64,000 bases of DNA from SZUA-36 sp963759155 (GCA_963759155.1 CAVWXX010000004.1:219183-283182), one strand, 5' to 3'. Shown: positions 44,746 to 54,653, numbered from the stretch's first letter. Made by a program: numbers and translations. The notes: generated from the sequence alone by a model not told the origin.

Positions 44746-46236
44746 CTAGCTGCGAGACGGGCTATCTGACTCGCCGGCCTCGATACGTAATTCCATCAAG
44801 CGGGCGCTGACCCTGGCGCGCTGGTAATAATCAAGATCAGATCGTCGCTCCAGGCTTTCCAGTTGAGTGATGGCCTCTTCGGTTCCACCCCGTTGATAAT
44901 AGGATTCGGCGATGGCCTCGGTTGAGCGAACCTCGTCACCTGCGAGGTTGGCCGCCCTGGCATAAAGCGCATACAGGGCCGGGTCATTTTTTCGTCGACC
45001 AAGCTGATGTCTCAATACTTCACTGGCAGTTTCGGCCAGTTTCGGATCAGACATTTCCAAAAGTGCCTTGCCGTACTCAACCGCAATGGCCTGGTTGCCG
45101 GGAAATGTATGGTAAAGCTCGGCAAGACTGTCGATGGCCTGTTGTGGTTGGCCTCTTTTCCTGTGCAGGTTTGCCATTTGTAGTTGAAAAGCCAGCTGTG
45201 AGGGTTGTTTCTCCAACAGTTCGCTCAGAATAACCTCGGCTTCGTCGAACTGTGCATCTCTCTGGCTCGCTATAGCCAGTCCGTAAAGATTGCCATTGCG
45301 CCTGGCATCCGAGAGAGGTTTCTTCAATTCATTATTGAAGTGTTCAATCGCCTTTTTCGGGTCATTCTCCAACAACGCGCGAAGCCTGGCTTGCACGATA
45401 TAAAACTGCCGTCCATCGCCGGCCTCAACGGGTGGGAGGTTCTGAATCCGGCTTTTGGCTTCGGCGATCCGGTTGACTGATACCGGGTGCGTACGCAGGA
45501 ATTCGGGTGGTCCTTCGCCATTACTGCGGCTGGTTTGACCCATTTTTTCAAAAAAATCAGCCATGCCTTGCGGATCGTAACCGGCTGCAGAGAGTGTCCT
45601 GATGCCGACCCGGTCAGCCTCGACCTCATTGTGCCGGGTGAAGTTGATCTGGGCCTGCGCTGCCATGGCCTGAGATCCCATGACGGCTCCCTGAATAACT
45701 TCACCATTGCCGCCGCTGACCAGGATCAGACCCAGCATGGCCAGCATGGAAATTATATTCATGGTTTTGGCTTTTTCAAAAGCGCGGTACATGTGCAATT
45801 GTGTGATGTGGGCAATTTCATGCGACAGTACACCGGCGACCTCGTCCTGTGTCTCTGCCAGCAGAATCAGGCCACTGTAGAGCGCGATGACACCACCTGG
45901 TGCAGCAAATGCGTTGATGACAGGTTGGTCGAGAATAACAAAGGTAAACGCAGCACCGGGTTGATCGCTGTTTGCAGCAAGCTTATAACCCATGTTGGAA
46001 AAGAAATCATTGATCAGCGGATCTTCATTTAATAGTTCATAGGCGCGCATCTGGCGAATAAGGCCTTCGGCATATTCGCGCTCTTCACTGTTTGAGAGCA
46101 TATTGCTGGCGGAATTGCCCAGTTCGGGCAGGTTGACCCGTCCTGTTTGTGCAATGCTGGACAGACTGACAGCGGTGATCAGCACCGCAACCATAAATTG
46201 CTTCAAAAACCTGTGTTTTCGCTTGACCGGAATCAT
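44746..46236 (-). CDS. bepA: M48 metalloprotease with TPR domain, BepA family
   Basis: A 496-residue secreted protein: signal peptide (cut after SIAQ), metalloprotease domain with HEIAH (139-143), third ligand Glu in NEVEADRVG, and a C-terminal half of TPR-like helical repeats. This is the BepA layout, a periplasmic protease/chaperone for outer-membrane assembly (LptD and BAM substrates). It is divergent from grxC. Confidence 0.92.
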   Translation of the reverse strand: MIPVKRKHRFLKQFMVAVLITAVSLSSIAQTGRVNLPELGNSASNMLSNSEEREYAEGLIRQMRAYELLNEDPLINDFFSNMGYKLAANSDQPGAAFTFVILDQPVINAFAAPGGVIALYSGLILLAETQDEVAGVLSHEIAHITQLHMYRAFEKAKTMNIISMLAMLGLILVSGGNGEVIQGAVMGSQAMAAQAQINFTRHNEVEADRVGIRTLSAAGYDPQGMADFFEKMGQTSRSNGEGPPEFLRTHPVSVNRIAEAKSRIQNLPPVEAGDGRQFYIVQARLRALLENDPKKAIEHFNNELKKPLSDARRNGNLYGLAIASQRDAQFDEAEVILSELLEKQPSQLAFQLQMANLHRKRGQPQQAIDSLAELYHTFPGNQAIAVEYGKALLEMSDPKLAETASEVLRHQLGRRKNDPALYALYARAANLAGDEVRSTEAIAESYYQRGGTEEAITQLESLERRSDLDYYQRARVSARLMELRIEAGESDSPSRS

Positions 46237-46427
46237 GCTTTCCCTGAGACTGCAAATATCACGTTTATGACACTTTTAAAGGTCATTTGTTCGTTAACGT
46301 CCTTAGTTTATCGCGGATTTTCAATTGAAGACGCCTTGATTGTCACATAAACAAATAATAGACAGCCTGGTCGTCGAAAGAAAGCCTGAACTGAACCGGA
46401 AAGGGTTGACATCAATTTTATAAAATT

Positions 46428-46688
46428 ATGCAAATCAAAATTTACACTAAATCCTACTGCTCCTACTGTTATGCCGCCAAGAACCTGCTGACCAAAAGAG
46501 GATTAGCCTTCGATGAAATTGAGCTGGCGGGCAATTTCAATGCGGAAAAAGAAATGCGGAAACTGACCGGTGGGACCACTGTTCCCCAAATCCTGATTGA
46601 TGGTGTCCCGATTGGCGGCTATACCGACCTGGTTGAGCTTGATAGCGAGGGCAAGCTTTCAGGTTCAAAAGTCATGTCCGGCGCCTGA
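46428..46688 (+). CDS. grxC: glutaredoxin 3
   Basis: An 86-residue thioredoxin-fold protein with the dithiol site C11-S-Y-C14, the cis-Pro loop (TVPQILID) and the GGYTDL glutathione-binding turn. It is complete. The start has no strong Shine-Dalgarno, being in AT-rich sequence. Length is typical for class I glutaredoxins. Confidence 0.96.
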   Translation: MQIKIYTKSYCSYCYAAKNLLTKRGLAFDEIELAGNFNAEKEMRKLTGGTTVPQILIDGVPIGGYTDLVELDSEGKLSGSKVMSGA

Positions 46689-46869
46689 ATGACCTGGTGT
46701 TGCATTCCTGCAACGTCAAGCCTTGTTTTTCCGTTCATGCACGACTTTTTTGGTATTTGAAGTCAAATCTTTTCGTATCTTTATTTGTGCGATAAAACAG
46801 CATCTTATGTTGCATTTCTCGATTTAAACCTGCCTCTCTTCCTTATTTGTCCCGTGAGGCCGCTTTACA

Positions 46870-46898
46870 TTGACATATTGTTGTTTTCCTGCCATATT
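46870..46898 (+). promoter_or_regulatory. sigma-70 promoter of the outer-membrane barrel gene
   Basis: A perfect TTGACA (46870-46875), a 17-base spacer and CATATT (46893-46898), about 45 bases before the ATG at 46944. Confidence 0.6.
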
Positions 46899-46943
46899 GC
46901 CACATAATTGCAGATAGGTATAAGTTGGGTTGATGCGTCGGAA

Positions 46944-48131
46944 ATGAGATATCGTTTTTTGACAACGTTGTTGGTGCTTACGGTTTTGATTCCGGGGCTT
47001 TCTGCCGCCCGTGTTTCTGGTTCGCCGATGGCCGGCTTGAGTGCCGCTGGAACAGGCCTGACACCTTTTTATGTATTGGGCTTTGAGTTAGGTCCCTGGC
47101 AGGGTTATCTCGCCCGTGAACTGACCCCTGACTTTATGCTTGATCCTGCAGCGGAACCACTTAATGTTTCGTGGATGAGTGATCACTCGCTAGTGGTGTT
47201 GCCATTTTTCGCGAAAGAACTCCTCGGTGAGCCCAAAACATTCCTGAAACTTGAAGTTGATTGGCAGTATTCAGACGAGTTGGTCGTGAATGATTTTGAC
47301 CCATTCATTAACACGGGTGTACAGGGGCTTGAACGCAAACTGGTATCCCCTGGTTTGATGCATCGTTTGAACGACAACCAGCTCATTGGTGTATCAGCGG
47401 TGTTTGCGACTCAAAGTTTCGGTGTGTCGCAGCTTGGTATGCAGACTTATAACCAGTCAATACCTGCCAGCTATCGCTCAAGTTTATATGATCCTCTCCA
47501 GGAAACATCATATGGCGCCGGTGTAAGCCTTGCGCTACGTAGCGAACTGACTAAAGGCATCACGATGGAAGCCGGCTACCGTTCACATATCGATATGGAC
47601 GAGTTTTACAATTTGCACGGTGTCTACTCGCAGCGTGCAGATCTGGATATCCCGGCCCGCGCCAAGCTTGGTCTGGCTTTTCAGGCGAGTGACAATTCGT
47701 GGTTGAATGTGTCGGTGGAAAGAGTGCTTTATAGTGAAATTGGTGCTTTTGCCAGTCGCAACCTGCCGGGACGTTTTTTGTCCTTGTTGGGTGATTCGAC
47801 CAGCCCGACGTTTTCATGGGATGACTTGACCGTATATTCGGTGGGTTGGGCCTGGGCGGATAATAAGGGTAGTTCCTGGTACGTCGACTTCAGTACGCGC
47901 AATCAACCGTCACCGAGCTCGAGAATTCTCAGCCAGGCAATTGACAGTGACCTGGCACAGAATGCAGTCATGCTGGGCTACAGCCGTCGTATGAGTATGA
48001 CAAGCCGTTTTAATATCAACGCTGCCTATGCACCTGCAGAGTATGCTTTTGGTGGAAACGTGCTGGGTGTCACCACTGATCAGCTAAGCCAGGAGTTCGA
48101 GCTCGAAGCTTACTGGACCTGGGATTTCTGA
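46944..48131 (+). CDS. outer-membrane beta-barrel protein
   Basis: About 395 residues from the ATG at 46944; an in-frame TTG at 46908 adds a stretch that would spoil the signal peptide. Signal peptide (MRYRFLTTLLVLTVLIPGLS, cut near AA), then alternating polar/hydrophobic strands with aromatic ends (LYSEIGAFASRN, EFELEAYWTWDF) typical of a FadL-like or general outer-membrane barrel. The ligand is unknown. It has a sigma-70-like promoter and stands alone. Confidence 0.75.
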   Translation: MRYRFLTTLLVLTVLIPGLSAARVSGSPMAGLSAAGTGLTPFYVLGFELGPWQGYLARELTPDFMLDPAAEPLNVSWMSDHSLVVLPFFAKELLGEPKTFLKLEVDWQYSDELVVNDFDPFINTGVQGLERKLVSPGLMHRLNDNQLIGVSAVFATQSFGVSQLGMQTYNQSIPASYRSSLYDPLQETSYGAGVSLALRSELTKGITMEAGYRSHIDMDEFYNLHGVYSQRADLDIPARAKLGLAFQASDNSWLNVSVERVLYSEIGAFASRNLPGRFLSLLGDSTSPTFSWDDLTVYSVGWAWADNKGSSWYVDFSTRNQPSPSSRILSQAIDSDLAQNAVMLGYSRRMSMTSRFNINAAYAPAEYAFGGNVLGVTTDQLSQEFELEAYWTWDF

Positions 48132-48217
48132 GGTCTGTCTCTTCGACCTCAGCCCAAACTTCCGTGTCTTACCCGGTTTGTCCACAACCTTAATCGTGTA
48201 GATCAGGGCCTCCGTAC

Positions 48218-49315
48218 ATGAATTTGTTAACCTCCTGGTTCAGACGAACATTCGCCGACCCACAGGTAGTTATCCTGGGTATCGTTCTGATCGTCAGTGC
48301 GCTGACCATCGCCGGTCTGGGTCGCATGCTGGCTCCGGTTTTTGCCAGTATTGTCATTGCCTATCTTTTGGAGGCGGTGGTCGTACGTCTGCAGAAACTT
48401 GGTTTGAACCGTATCGCATCGGTGCTGCTGGTTTTCCTGTTGTTTCTTGCCAGCCTGTTTTTTCTCCTGTTTGGCCTGGTGCCAAAGCTGACACGTCAGC
48501 TGACACAACTGGTTCAGCAACTTCCCAACTACATAACCCAGGGCCAGGAGCTACTATTACAGCTACCTCAGCGTTATCCCCAGCTTATTTCAGAAGAGCA
48601 AATCCAGCACCTGATTAACAGCGTAGGCGCGGAAGTGGCGGGTGCCGGTCAGCAGTTTCTGACATGGTCGTTGACATCGGTTGGTAACGTCGTGGGTTTA
48701 CTGATTTTGTTTATATTGATACCCGTACTGGTGTTTTTCCTTCTCAAGGACAAGGGTTTGCTCATCGACTGGTTCAAGGGCTTCCTTCCTACAGAGCGGC
48801 ACCTGGTGTCATCCGTATGGGCTGATGTGGAAGCACAAATCGCCAATTACGTTCGTGGCAAAGCCGGTGAGATTGTCATCGTTGGCGCTGTCAGTTATGT
48901 CACCTTCATCTCTTTGGGTCTGCAGTACTCGGCCCTGCTCGCTACGATGGTAGGTTTTTCAGTTTTGATTCCCTACATCGGCGCGGCGGTGATCACGCTG
49001 CCTATTGCTTTCGTTGCCTATTTCCAATGGGGTTGGGGTTGGAGCTTTGGTCAGGTCATGATTGCCTATGGCATTATCCAGGCCCTCGATGGCAACGTGC
49101 TGGTGCCATTGTTATTTTCCGAAGCATTAAACCTGCATCCGGTGGCTATTATTGTTGCTATCCTGGTTTTTGGCGGCTTATGGGGTTTTTGGGGTGTGTT
49201 TTTTGCCATTCCACTGGCAACCGTGGTGCAGGCTGTATTAAGGGCCTGGCCGCGAAACTCAGGTGATAAAGAAGGCGCTGATTTACCCTCAGAAGAAGAG
49301 CCGGAACAAGGCTGA
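48218..49315 (+). CDS. AI-2E family inner-membrane protein (PerM-like)
   Basis: A 365-residue protein with about eight membrane segments. The central loop with VWADVEAQIANYVRGKAGE and the later GVISYLIPYIGAA-type region (SVLIPYIGAAVITLPIAF) match the AI-2E/PerM family, which includes sodium/proton antiporters and putative efflux proteins. The substrate is not known. Confidence 0.88.
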   Translation: MNLLTSWFRRTFADPQVVILGIVLIVSALTIAGLGRMLAPVFASIVIAYLLEAVVVRLQKLGLNRIASVLLVFLLFLASLFFLLFGLVPKLTRQLTQLVQQLPNYITQGQELLLQLPQRYPQLISEEQIQHLINSVGAEVAGAGQQFLTWSLTSVGNVVGLLILFILIPVLVFFLLKDKGLLIDWFKGFLPTERHLVSSVWADVEAQIANYVRGKAGEIVIVGAVSYVTFISLGLQYSALLATMVGFSVLIPYIGAAVITLPIAFVAYFQWGWGWSFGQVMIAYGIIQALDGNVLVPLLFSEALNLHPVAIIVAILVFGGLWGFWGVFFAIPLATVVQAVLRAWPRNSGDKEGADLPSEEEPEQG

Positions 49316-49339
49316 TAATCTTTTAAGAATCACGTTTTT

Positions 49340-49375
49340 GCACCGTCATCCCGGTTGTCGCGGTAATGACGGTGC
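49340..49375. terminator. hairpin between convergent genes
   Basis: GCACCGTCAT pairs with ATGACGGTGC (10 bases) with a long loop, but no T run follows on either strand, so it is only a possible terminator. Confidence 0.4.
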
Positions 49376-49396
49376 CTTCAGGCAGCGGGGTGTTAT

Positions 49397-50791
49397 CTAG
49401 AGCGCCTCTGAAGCAAAATCAGCCAGGCGTGAGCGTTCTCCACGGTGCAGTGTTATATGGGCTGAGTGTGACCAGTTCTTAAAACGGTCAACGGCAAAGG
49501 TCAGCCCTGATGTTGTTTCTGTCAGGTAGGGGGTATCGATTTGTCCGACGTTACCAAGGCAGACCATTTTTGTCCCTGGTCCGGCACGTGTGACCAGTGC
49601 CTTCATCTGCTTGGGTGTAATGTTCTGTGCCTCGTCGATGATGACAAAGCGATTCAGGAAGGTGCGGCCACGCATAAAGCTCATTGAGCGAACCTTGATT
49701 CTGTTGGCCAGCAGGTCGTTGGTCGCCGCACGACCCCATTCACCACCCTCTTCAGAGTCAGTCAGTACTTCAATATTGTCCGTCAAAGCACCCATCCATG
49801 GCGTCATTTTTTCTTCCTCGGTACCAGGCAGGAAGCCAATCTCATCACCGATAGAAACCGTTGCGCGGGTGACGACGATTTCGTTGTAGTGTTTCTCATC
49901 CATGGTCTGCGCCAGACCGGCAGCCAGCGTCAGCAGGGTTTTGCCTGTGCCGGCGATGCCCATCAAGGTAACAAAATCAATCTCCGGGTCGACCAGCAGG
50001 TTCAATGCGAAATTTTGTTCACGATTGCGGGCCTGAATGCCCCAGACCGTGTTCCTGCCGGACATGTAATCAGTGACCAGTTTGAGCACGGCAAGCTCTT
50101 CATTGACTTCAACCACGATGGCTTCGATACCATCACCATCACCAATGATGACGCACTGGTTTGGATACCAGGCGTCTCCTTCGATCCGCTTGACGCGGTA
50201 ATAGGTCGAGCCATTATCATTCCATGAGTCCACTTGCGGGTAACGTTCCCAGAATGACTCATCCTCAATCTTTACGCCCTTGAAAAGCAGATCTACATCA
50301 TCAAGCGCGCGGTCATTGTAATAGTCCTCTGACGGGACGTTCAGAATGGCCGCTTTGATGCGCAGATTGATATCTTTGGAGATCAGTACGATTTCGCGAT
50401 CTTTTACACTCTCTTGCAAGGCCAGGGCCGTGCTGAGGATTTCATTGTCGGCGAATGATCCATCACGTAACAGGCTGGGGTGAGTTTCTGCCGAGCGGGT
50501 TTGGAAAAAAAGGCGACCACGTGCCGCAGGTAGCTCCAGGCCCTGCGGAATGAGCAATTCCAGGCCGTCTTCCAGTTTCGCAGAGCCCTGTGAGTTCATC
50601 AGGTCGCCTATGAAACGGCTGACCTGCCGTACATTCCTTGATACTTCTGTCAGGCCTTTCTTGGCCGCATCCAGCTCTTCCAGGACCATCATTGGCAGGA
50701 ACACATCATGTTCTTCAAAACGGAACAATGAGGTGGGGTCATGCATCAGAACATTGGTGTCCAGAACATACAGGCGTTTTGTTGTTCCCAT
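49397..50791 (-). CDS. PIN-PhoH fusion ATPase (PhoH2/YlaK type)
   Basis: A 464-residue protein: an N-terminal PIN nuclease domain (LDTNVLMHDP, Asp8, and a later acidic residue cluster) and a C-terminal PhoH P-loop domain (LMGIAGTGKTLLTLAAGLAQ, then RFVIIDEAQN). Family members act on RNA; in mycobacteria the combination is an RNA helicase/RNase. PhoH is Pho-regulated in E. coli, but no Pho box is seen here. Confidence 0.92.
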   Translation of the reverse strand: MGTTKRLYVLDTNVLMHDPTSLFRFEEHDVFLPMMVLEELDAAKKGLTEVSRNVRQVSRFIGDLMNSQGSAKLEDGLELLIPQGLELPAARGRLFFQTRSAETHPSLLRDGSFADNEILSTALALQESVKDREIVLISKDINLRIKAAILNVPSEDYYNDRALDDVDLLFKGVKIEDESFWERYPQVDSWNDNGSTYYRVKRIEGDAWYPNQCVIIGDGDGIEAIVVEVNEELAVLKLVTDYMSGRNTVWGIQARNREQNFALNLLVDPEIDFVTLMGIAGTGKTLLTLAAGLAQTMDEKHYNEIVVTRATVSIGDEIGFLPGTEEEKMTPWMGALTDNIEVLTDSEEGGEWGRAATNDLLANRIKVRSMSFMRGRTFLNRFVIIDEAQNITPKQMKALVTRAGPGTKMVCLGNVGQIDTPYLTETTSGLTFAVDRFKNWSHSAHITLHRGERSRLADFASEAL

Positions 50792-50860
50792 CAGGTTCGC
50801 TTTTCCTTTCGGCGACGAATGGCCGGTAAATTTAGAGTTGAAAGACTTGTTTCGATTGGC

Positions 50861-51325
50861 TTACGTTTCGGCTTTGAGTGCGTCAAGTACGGCCTGGGCA
50901 TGGTCCGGTACGCGCACTTTTCGCCATTCCTGTTTTAACACACCATCCGGACCAATCAGGAATGTACTGCGTTCTATACCCATGTAGGTACGGCCATACA
51001 GTTTTTTTTCTTTGATGACGTCAAACTGCTTGCACAACAACTCATCACCATCCGATACCAGGTGGAACGGAAATTCGTGTTTGTTTCTGTAGTTATTATG
51101 CGTTCTGACGGAATCGCGGGAGACACCAATGATATCTGCGCCGGCTTTTGTAAACTGCGCATAGAGATCACGGAATTCCTGGCCCTCACGGGTACATCCC
51201 GGCGTGTTATCCTTGGGGTAGAAATAAATGATAAGGCTACGGCCGCTGAAGTCGCTTAATGACAGGTTCTGGTCGCCGGTGGCGGGAAGGGTGAAATTTT
51301 CTACGCGCTTTCCTACGCTGACCAT
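50861..51325 (-). CDS. bcp: peroxiredoxin, Bcp type
   Basis: About 154 residues from the ATG at 51325, which has GGAG 5 bases upstream; an upstream in-frame start at 51358 is less likely. The peroxidatic Cys44 lies in TPGCTREGQEF, and the usual resolving Cys five residues later is absent, so it is a 1-Cys or alternative-resolving form. It reduces peroxides using thioredoxin. Confidence 0.93.
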   Translation of the reverse strand: MVSVGKRVENFTLPATGDQNLSLSDFSGRSLIIYFYPKDNTPGCTREGQEFRDLYAQFTKAGADIIGVSRDSVRTHNNYRNKHEFPFHLVSDGDELLCKQFDVIKEKKLYGRTYMGIERSTFLIGPDGVLKQEWRKVRVPDHAQAVLDALKAET

Positions 51326-51578
51326 AAACACTCCAAGTACGATATTAATTCGTTTCAAAAGGGTTAAAGATTAAGACCGGATCATTTACTCATTATTGGC
51401 AGGATACTTGTCAGCAAACAGGTCCGCAAGTACTATTGCGCGAAGCTTGGCGTATGCAAATGAGCATACGGCTTTAATTGCCGGACAACGGTTGAAATTG
51501 GTGACAAGTTGCGCCATTTACAGACATACTGAATCTCACACAAACGGGCTGAGTTGAATTGGCCGGAATTAAAAAAAC

Positions 51579-52205
51579 ATGATGATTTCCATTTACCGGA
51601 CTGCGATAGCGTTAATTTTGATTGCGGTTTTTTCTGGGTGTAGCACTTTTAATAATAATGAGCCGGAATACCTGTCAAGCGTTGAGGTGGCCCCGCTTAA
51701 AGTACCCCCTGGACTGGACAACCCCACCGGTCCCTCACCCACCCTGATTTCAGTGCCCGAAATGCGGTTGCCACAAGGTGATGAACTGGAACCTGCACCA
51801 CCACGTGTGGTGAGTACTGCAGGCAAACAGGATGCAAACGCTTTTATTGCATGGTCTGCACAGGGCGCCTACCTGATGGTGAAAGACACGCCGGATAGTG
51901 TTATCAGGCGCCTGCGTTATGCGATTGAAAACTCCGGTATGACAATGCTGAAGCTGGATGATGGGGGGGCTTACAAATTTCATTACAAACAGCCGCCACC
52001 GGTATCTGAGGATAAAGGCTTTTTTTCAAGCCTGGCTTTCTGGCGTCACCGGCCTGAATATATTGATTTCTCGGGGACGTTCATGACCAGTCTGAGGCCA
52101 GACGGACCGAATACACGCGTATACCTGCTGTTTGGAACGGGTGAGCCCGTTGACACTCAGGGCAGTGAGCATATCCTGGGGATTTTCATGGACCGCCTGG
52201 GTTAG
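51579..52205 (+). CDS. bamC: BamC-like lipoprotein
   Basis: A 208-residue lipoprotein (lipobox FSGC) with YLSSVEVAPLKVPPGLDNP, the BamC/NlpB-type N-terminal segment, and a helix-grip-like C-terminal domain (DTPDSVIRRLRYAIENSGMT). It would belong to the BAM outer-membrane assembly complex. It is shorter than E. coli BamC, with only one grip domain clearly seen. The usual neighbour dapA is not here. Confidence 0.68.
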   Translation: MMISIYRTAIALILIAVFSGCSTFNNNEPEYLSSVEVAPLKVPPGLDNPTGPSPTLISVPEMRLPQGDELEPAPPRVVSTAGKQDANAFIAWSAQGAYLMVKDTPDSVIRRLRYAIENSGMTMLKLDDGGAYKFHYKQPPPVSEDKGFFSSLAFWRHRPEYIDFSGTFMTSLRPDGPNTRVYLLFGTGEPVDTQGSEHILGIFMDRLG

Positions 52206-52254
52206 ATGGACTAACCCGGTTTTTGATTTGCCGGCAACCGGACGTTTCTGTTAA

Positions 52255-52578
52255 TTAGCGTTCAAGCAGTTTCAATTTATCCGGCTTGCCATCCCATTCG
52301 GCAGCATCTTCAGGTGGTGTTCCGGCTTCGGTAATCACCGGCCAGATCAGTGAAAGTTCGGCATTCAACTCTATAAAACCTTCCTGACCGTCCGGTAGAT
52401 CGTCTTCAGGGTAAATGGCTTCAGCAGGGCATTCAGGCTCACACAAGGTGCAGTCAATACACTCTTCCGGGTCGATGGTCAGGAAGTTCGGTCCTTCATG
52501 GAAGCAATCAACCGGACAAACTTCAACACAGTCCATATATTTACACTTGATACAGTTTTCAGTAACGACAAAAGTCAT
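52255..52578 (-). CDS. fdxA: seven-iron ferredoxin FdxA
   Basis: About 107 residues from the ATG at 52578; a longer upstream start is less likely. Cys9, 12, 17, 21 and 25 and Cys40, 43, 46 and 50 form the 3Fe-4S/4Fe-4S pattern (CIDCTLCEPECP), and the acidic C-terminus is typical. It is a small electron carrier; the partner is unknown. Confidence 0.94.
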   Translation of the reverse strand: MTFVVTENCIKCKYMDCVEVCPVDCFHEGPNFLTIDPEECIDCTLCEPECPAEAIYPEDDLPDGQEGFIELNAELSLIWPVITEAGTPPEDAAEWDGKPDKLKLLER

Positions 52579-52911
52579 TGTGCCCGCTTTCCTTTGTTTG
52601 ACGGTCGATGACCGAGTGTGAAAGACCCTGCCAGTCACGGCAGGCCAAGTGCAAAGGATACTAAATTTCTGCGGTTCGTCACACATGTTTTATTGCTTCC
52701 GTTACAATTGCATCCAACAATCAGTGATGTGATATCCGGGCTTTGGAATCACCCGTGTGCACAGGGAAATTGAACCTTTTGCCCATAGTTGATAAGGTGG
52801 CCGCAGTTTGGGCCGGTTGGTGTCCGATAAGATGCTTTAGTCAGGTTTTTTTGCGATGTCGGGTTTGCGATTCAGGTTCACCAAAATAGATTATTCTTTA
52901 AGGTATTCAAC
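52579..52911. other. gene-free stretch
   Basis: No supportable gene lies in these 333 bases between divergent fdxA and the barrel gene. It should hold both promoters, but no convincing -35/-10 pair or regulator site is visible to me. Confidence 0.5.
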
Positions 52912-53598
52912 ATGCTAAAACGATTTTCACTCATTGCGCTACTTATTCTCATGAGTACTGCTGTACTGGCGCAATACGATCACCCAAGAAAGAAGCAATC
53001 TCAGGCGGGTTCACGCGACGGTCGCTGGGAAGGTAGTGTCATTCTTGCCTACCAGACCGGTATCGATGAAAGCTATGAGGGTGGTTCAGAGCTAAGTGTG
53101 GATAGCACGTTGGGCTGGGGCCTCGGTGTTGCCTGGAACTGGACTGACAAGTGGAACCTGTCATACCGTTATCTGTCCACCAGCCCCAAGTACGAGGCAC
53201 TGGTTGTACCGGATGAGGATTCACCCGAGCAACCGCGTACGATCGAACACGATATGTCAAAAAGAACACACCAGTTCAATGTGACCTACAACTTCAGCAG
53301 AAAGGCGTTTACACCATTTGTTATTGCGGGTATTGGTTGGACCAAGCTGGATTCCAATGTTCCCAGTGCACCGCCAGGTGTGGGTTGCTGGTGGGATCCG
53401 TGGTGGGGTTATATTTGTATTGCGGACTGGAAAACCTACGATACATCGCAGTTTACCTATAACCTGGGTGCAGGTATGCGCTGGGATATCAACAACATGC
53501 TTTTTACGAAAGCCTCTTATGTTCGTGAGTTCCTCAGTGCGGAAAATGGGTCTATCAACCTGGATACGGCCGTGCTTGAGCTTGGTTTAATGTTCTGA
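52912..53598 (+). CDS. OmpW/OmpA-like eight-stranded outer-membrane protein
   Basis: A 228-residue protein with a signal peptide (MLKRFSLIALLILMS, cut near VLAQ) and alternating strands typical of small 8-stranded barrels (WNLSYRYLSTSPKY, FTPFVIAGIGW, TYNLGAGMRWDINN). It ends with the expected hydrophobic/aromatic strand (LELGLMF). The ligand is unknown. Confidence 0.8.
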   Translation: MLKRFSLIALLILMSTAVLAQYDHPRKKQSQAGSRDGRWEGSVILAYQTGIDESYEGGSELSVDSTLGWGLGVAWNWTDKWNLSYRYLSTSPKYEALVVPDEDSPEQPRTIEHDMSKRTHQFNVTYNFSRKAFTPFVIAGIGWTKLDSNVPSAPPGVGCWWDPWWGYICIADWKTYDTSQFTYNLGAGMRWDINNMLFTKASYVREFLSAENGSINLDTAVLELGLMF

Positions 53599-53678
53599 AC
53601 TGCCAGTGCAGGGTCATTAGAATTTACGTCTGTGTGTTAGAGAATATTTGCAATCTTATTGCGGAGGTTTGATAAGTA

Positions 53679-54068
53679 ATGAGTAACTTCGGATTTGGAA
53701 AAATTGTCGAGTCAGGTTTTGAAGAAGCGGTGGAACGGGTAACCGAAGAACTGGCCAAAGAAGGTTTCGGTATTTTGACGGTGATCGATGTACAAGCAAC
53801 GCTAAAGAAAAAACTGGATGTTGATATGCCGGGTTATCGCATACTCGGTGCGTGTAATCCAGGGTTGGCTAACCAGGCCATTTCTGCCGTTCCGGATATC
53901 GGATTATTGTTACCTTGTAACGTCCTTGTACGCGAGGACGAAGAAGGGCAGGTGCATGTCGGGTTTATGGATCCGGGTGCTGTGCTCGGCCTGGTCGAAG
54001 ACCCCCGGGTTGACCCGCTGGCCGGACAGGTAAAACAAAAGCTCGAGACTGTTCTGGCGGCACTCTAG
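53679..54068 (+). CDS. DUF302 domain protein
   Basis: A 129-residue protein with the DUF302 pattern: AVERVTEELAKEGFGILTVID, then YRILGACNPGLANQAI and LLPCNVLVRE. Its start has GGAGG about 11 bases upstream. DUF302 proteins often occur in sulfur-oxidation and thioredoxin neighbourhoods, as here. No enzyme activity is assigned. Confidence 0.9.
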   Translation: MSNFGFGKIVESGFEEAVERVTEELAKEGFGILTVIDVQATLKKKLDVDMPGYRILGACNPGLANQAISAVPDIGLLLPCNVLVREDEEGQVHVGFMDPGAVLGLVEDPRVDPLAGQVKQKLETVLAAL

Positions 54069-54082
54069 CTAAAATCATTTAT

Positions 54083-54595
54083 ATGTTTCTTGACAGCGTG
54101 ACCGGCAGGCCTTTACGAACCGCAATGGTTTCGCTGTTGCTGTTCATCGCTGCGCCGTCTTTGTTCGCTGCTGAGTCTGAAATCCCAAAAGCCGAGAACC
54201 TCGCTGAAGTCGGACGTATGTCACTTCAGCAGGGTATTCCTGCGGTCGTTTTTGTCTCGCGCGATGCCTGTCCCTACTGTCGCACCTTGCGTGACAAGAT
54301 ATTAAAACCGATGCTGGCTGCCGGTAAGTTTGAGCGCCGGGCGATTCTGGTTGAAGTCAGCCTGGACTTTGTTGGTCCCATGATCAGCTTTGGAAATAGC
54401 CGGATCACGGCACAGGAATTTGGCAGTACTTACAAAGCAACGATCACGCCAACCCTGCTGTTTCTGGATTCTGAAGGTCACGAGATCGGCAAGCGGATCA
54501 TAGGGATTTCCAATCTGGAACTCTACGGGCACTATCTACAAAAATCGATTGATGCAGCCTTGCTGGTGTTGCGTGAAGAGGCCCCAAAGAACTGA
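54083..54595 (+). CDS. periplasmic thioredoxin-fold protein (SoxW-like)
   Basis: A 170-residue protein with an N-terminal signal/anchor and a CPYC motif (RDACPYCRTLRDKILKPML) of thioredoxin/DsbE-like reductases, and a cis-Pro (TITPTLLFLD). It starts 14 bases after the DUF302 gene. It may keep a Sox protein reduced, as SoxW does; this is inference from fold and position near the sox cluster. Confidence 0.78.
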   Translation: MFLDSVTGRPLRTAMVSLLLFIAAPSLFAAESEIPKAENLAEVGRMSLQQGIPAVVFVSRDACPYCRTLRDKILKPMLAAGKFERRAILVEVSLDFVGPMISFGNSRITAQEFGSTYKATITPTLLFLDSEGHEIGKRIIGISNLELYGHYLQKSIDAALLVLREEAPKN

Positions 54596-54617
54596 AGCTT
54601 GATTGAGAGCGATAACA

Positions 54618-54639
54618 CCCCGGGCCAGGCGGCCCGGGG
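54618..54639. terminator. strong GC hairpin between convergent genes
   Basis: CCCCGGGCC pairs with GGCCCGGGG (9 bases) around AGGC, between the thioredoxin-like and FadL genes. No T run follows on either strand, so it is a possible shared terminator. Confidence 0.5.
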
Positions 54640-54653
54640 TAAAGCTTTAGGAA

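Noticed and set aside
46406..46427. Sigma-70 promoter for grxC (TTGACA and TATAAA)
   Set aside because: Spacing between the hexamers is 7 bases, too short for a functional promoter.
49340..49375. Strong terminator for perM-like and phoH genes
   Set aside because: The stem is good but no T run follows on either strand, so it is listed only as a possible terminator.
51460..51480. Regulatory palindrome (CGTATGC/GCATACG) before the bamC-like gene
   Set aside because: Single copy, short, with no regulator or promoter nearby; it can arise by chance.
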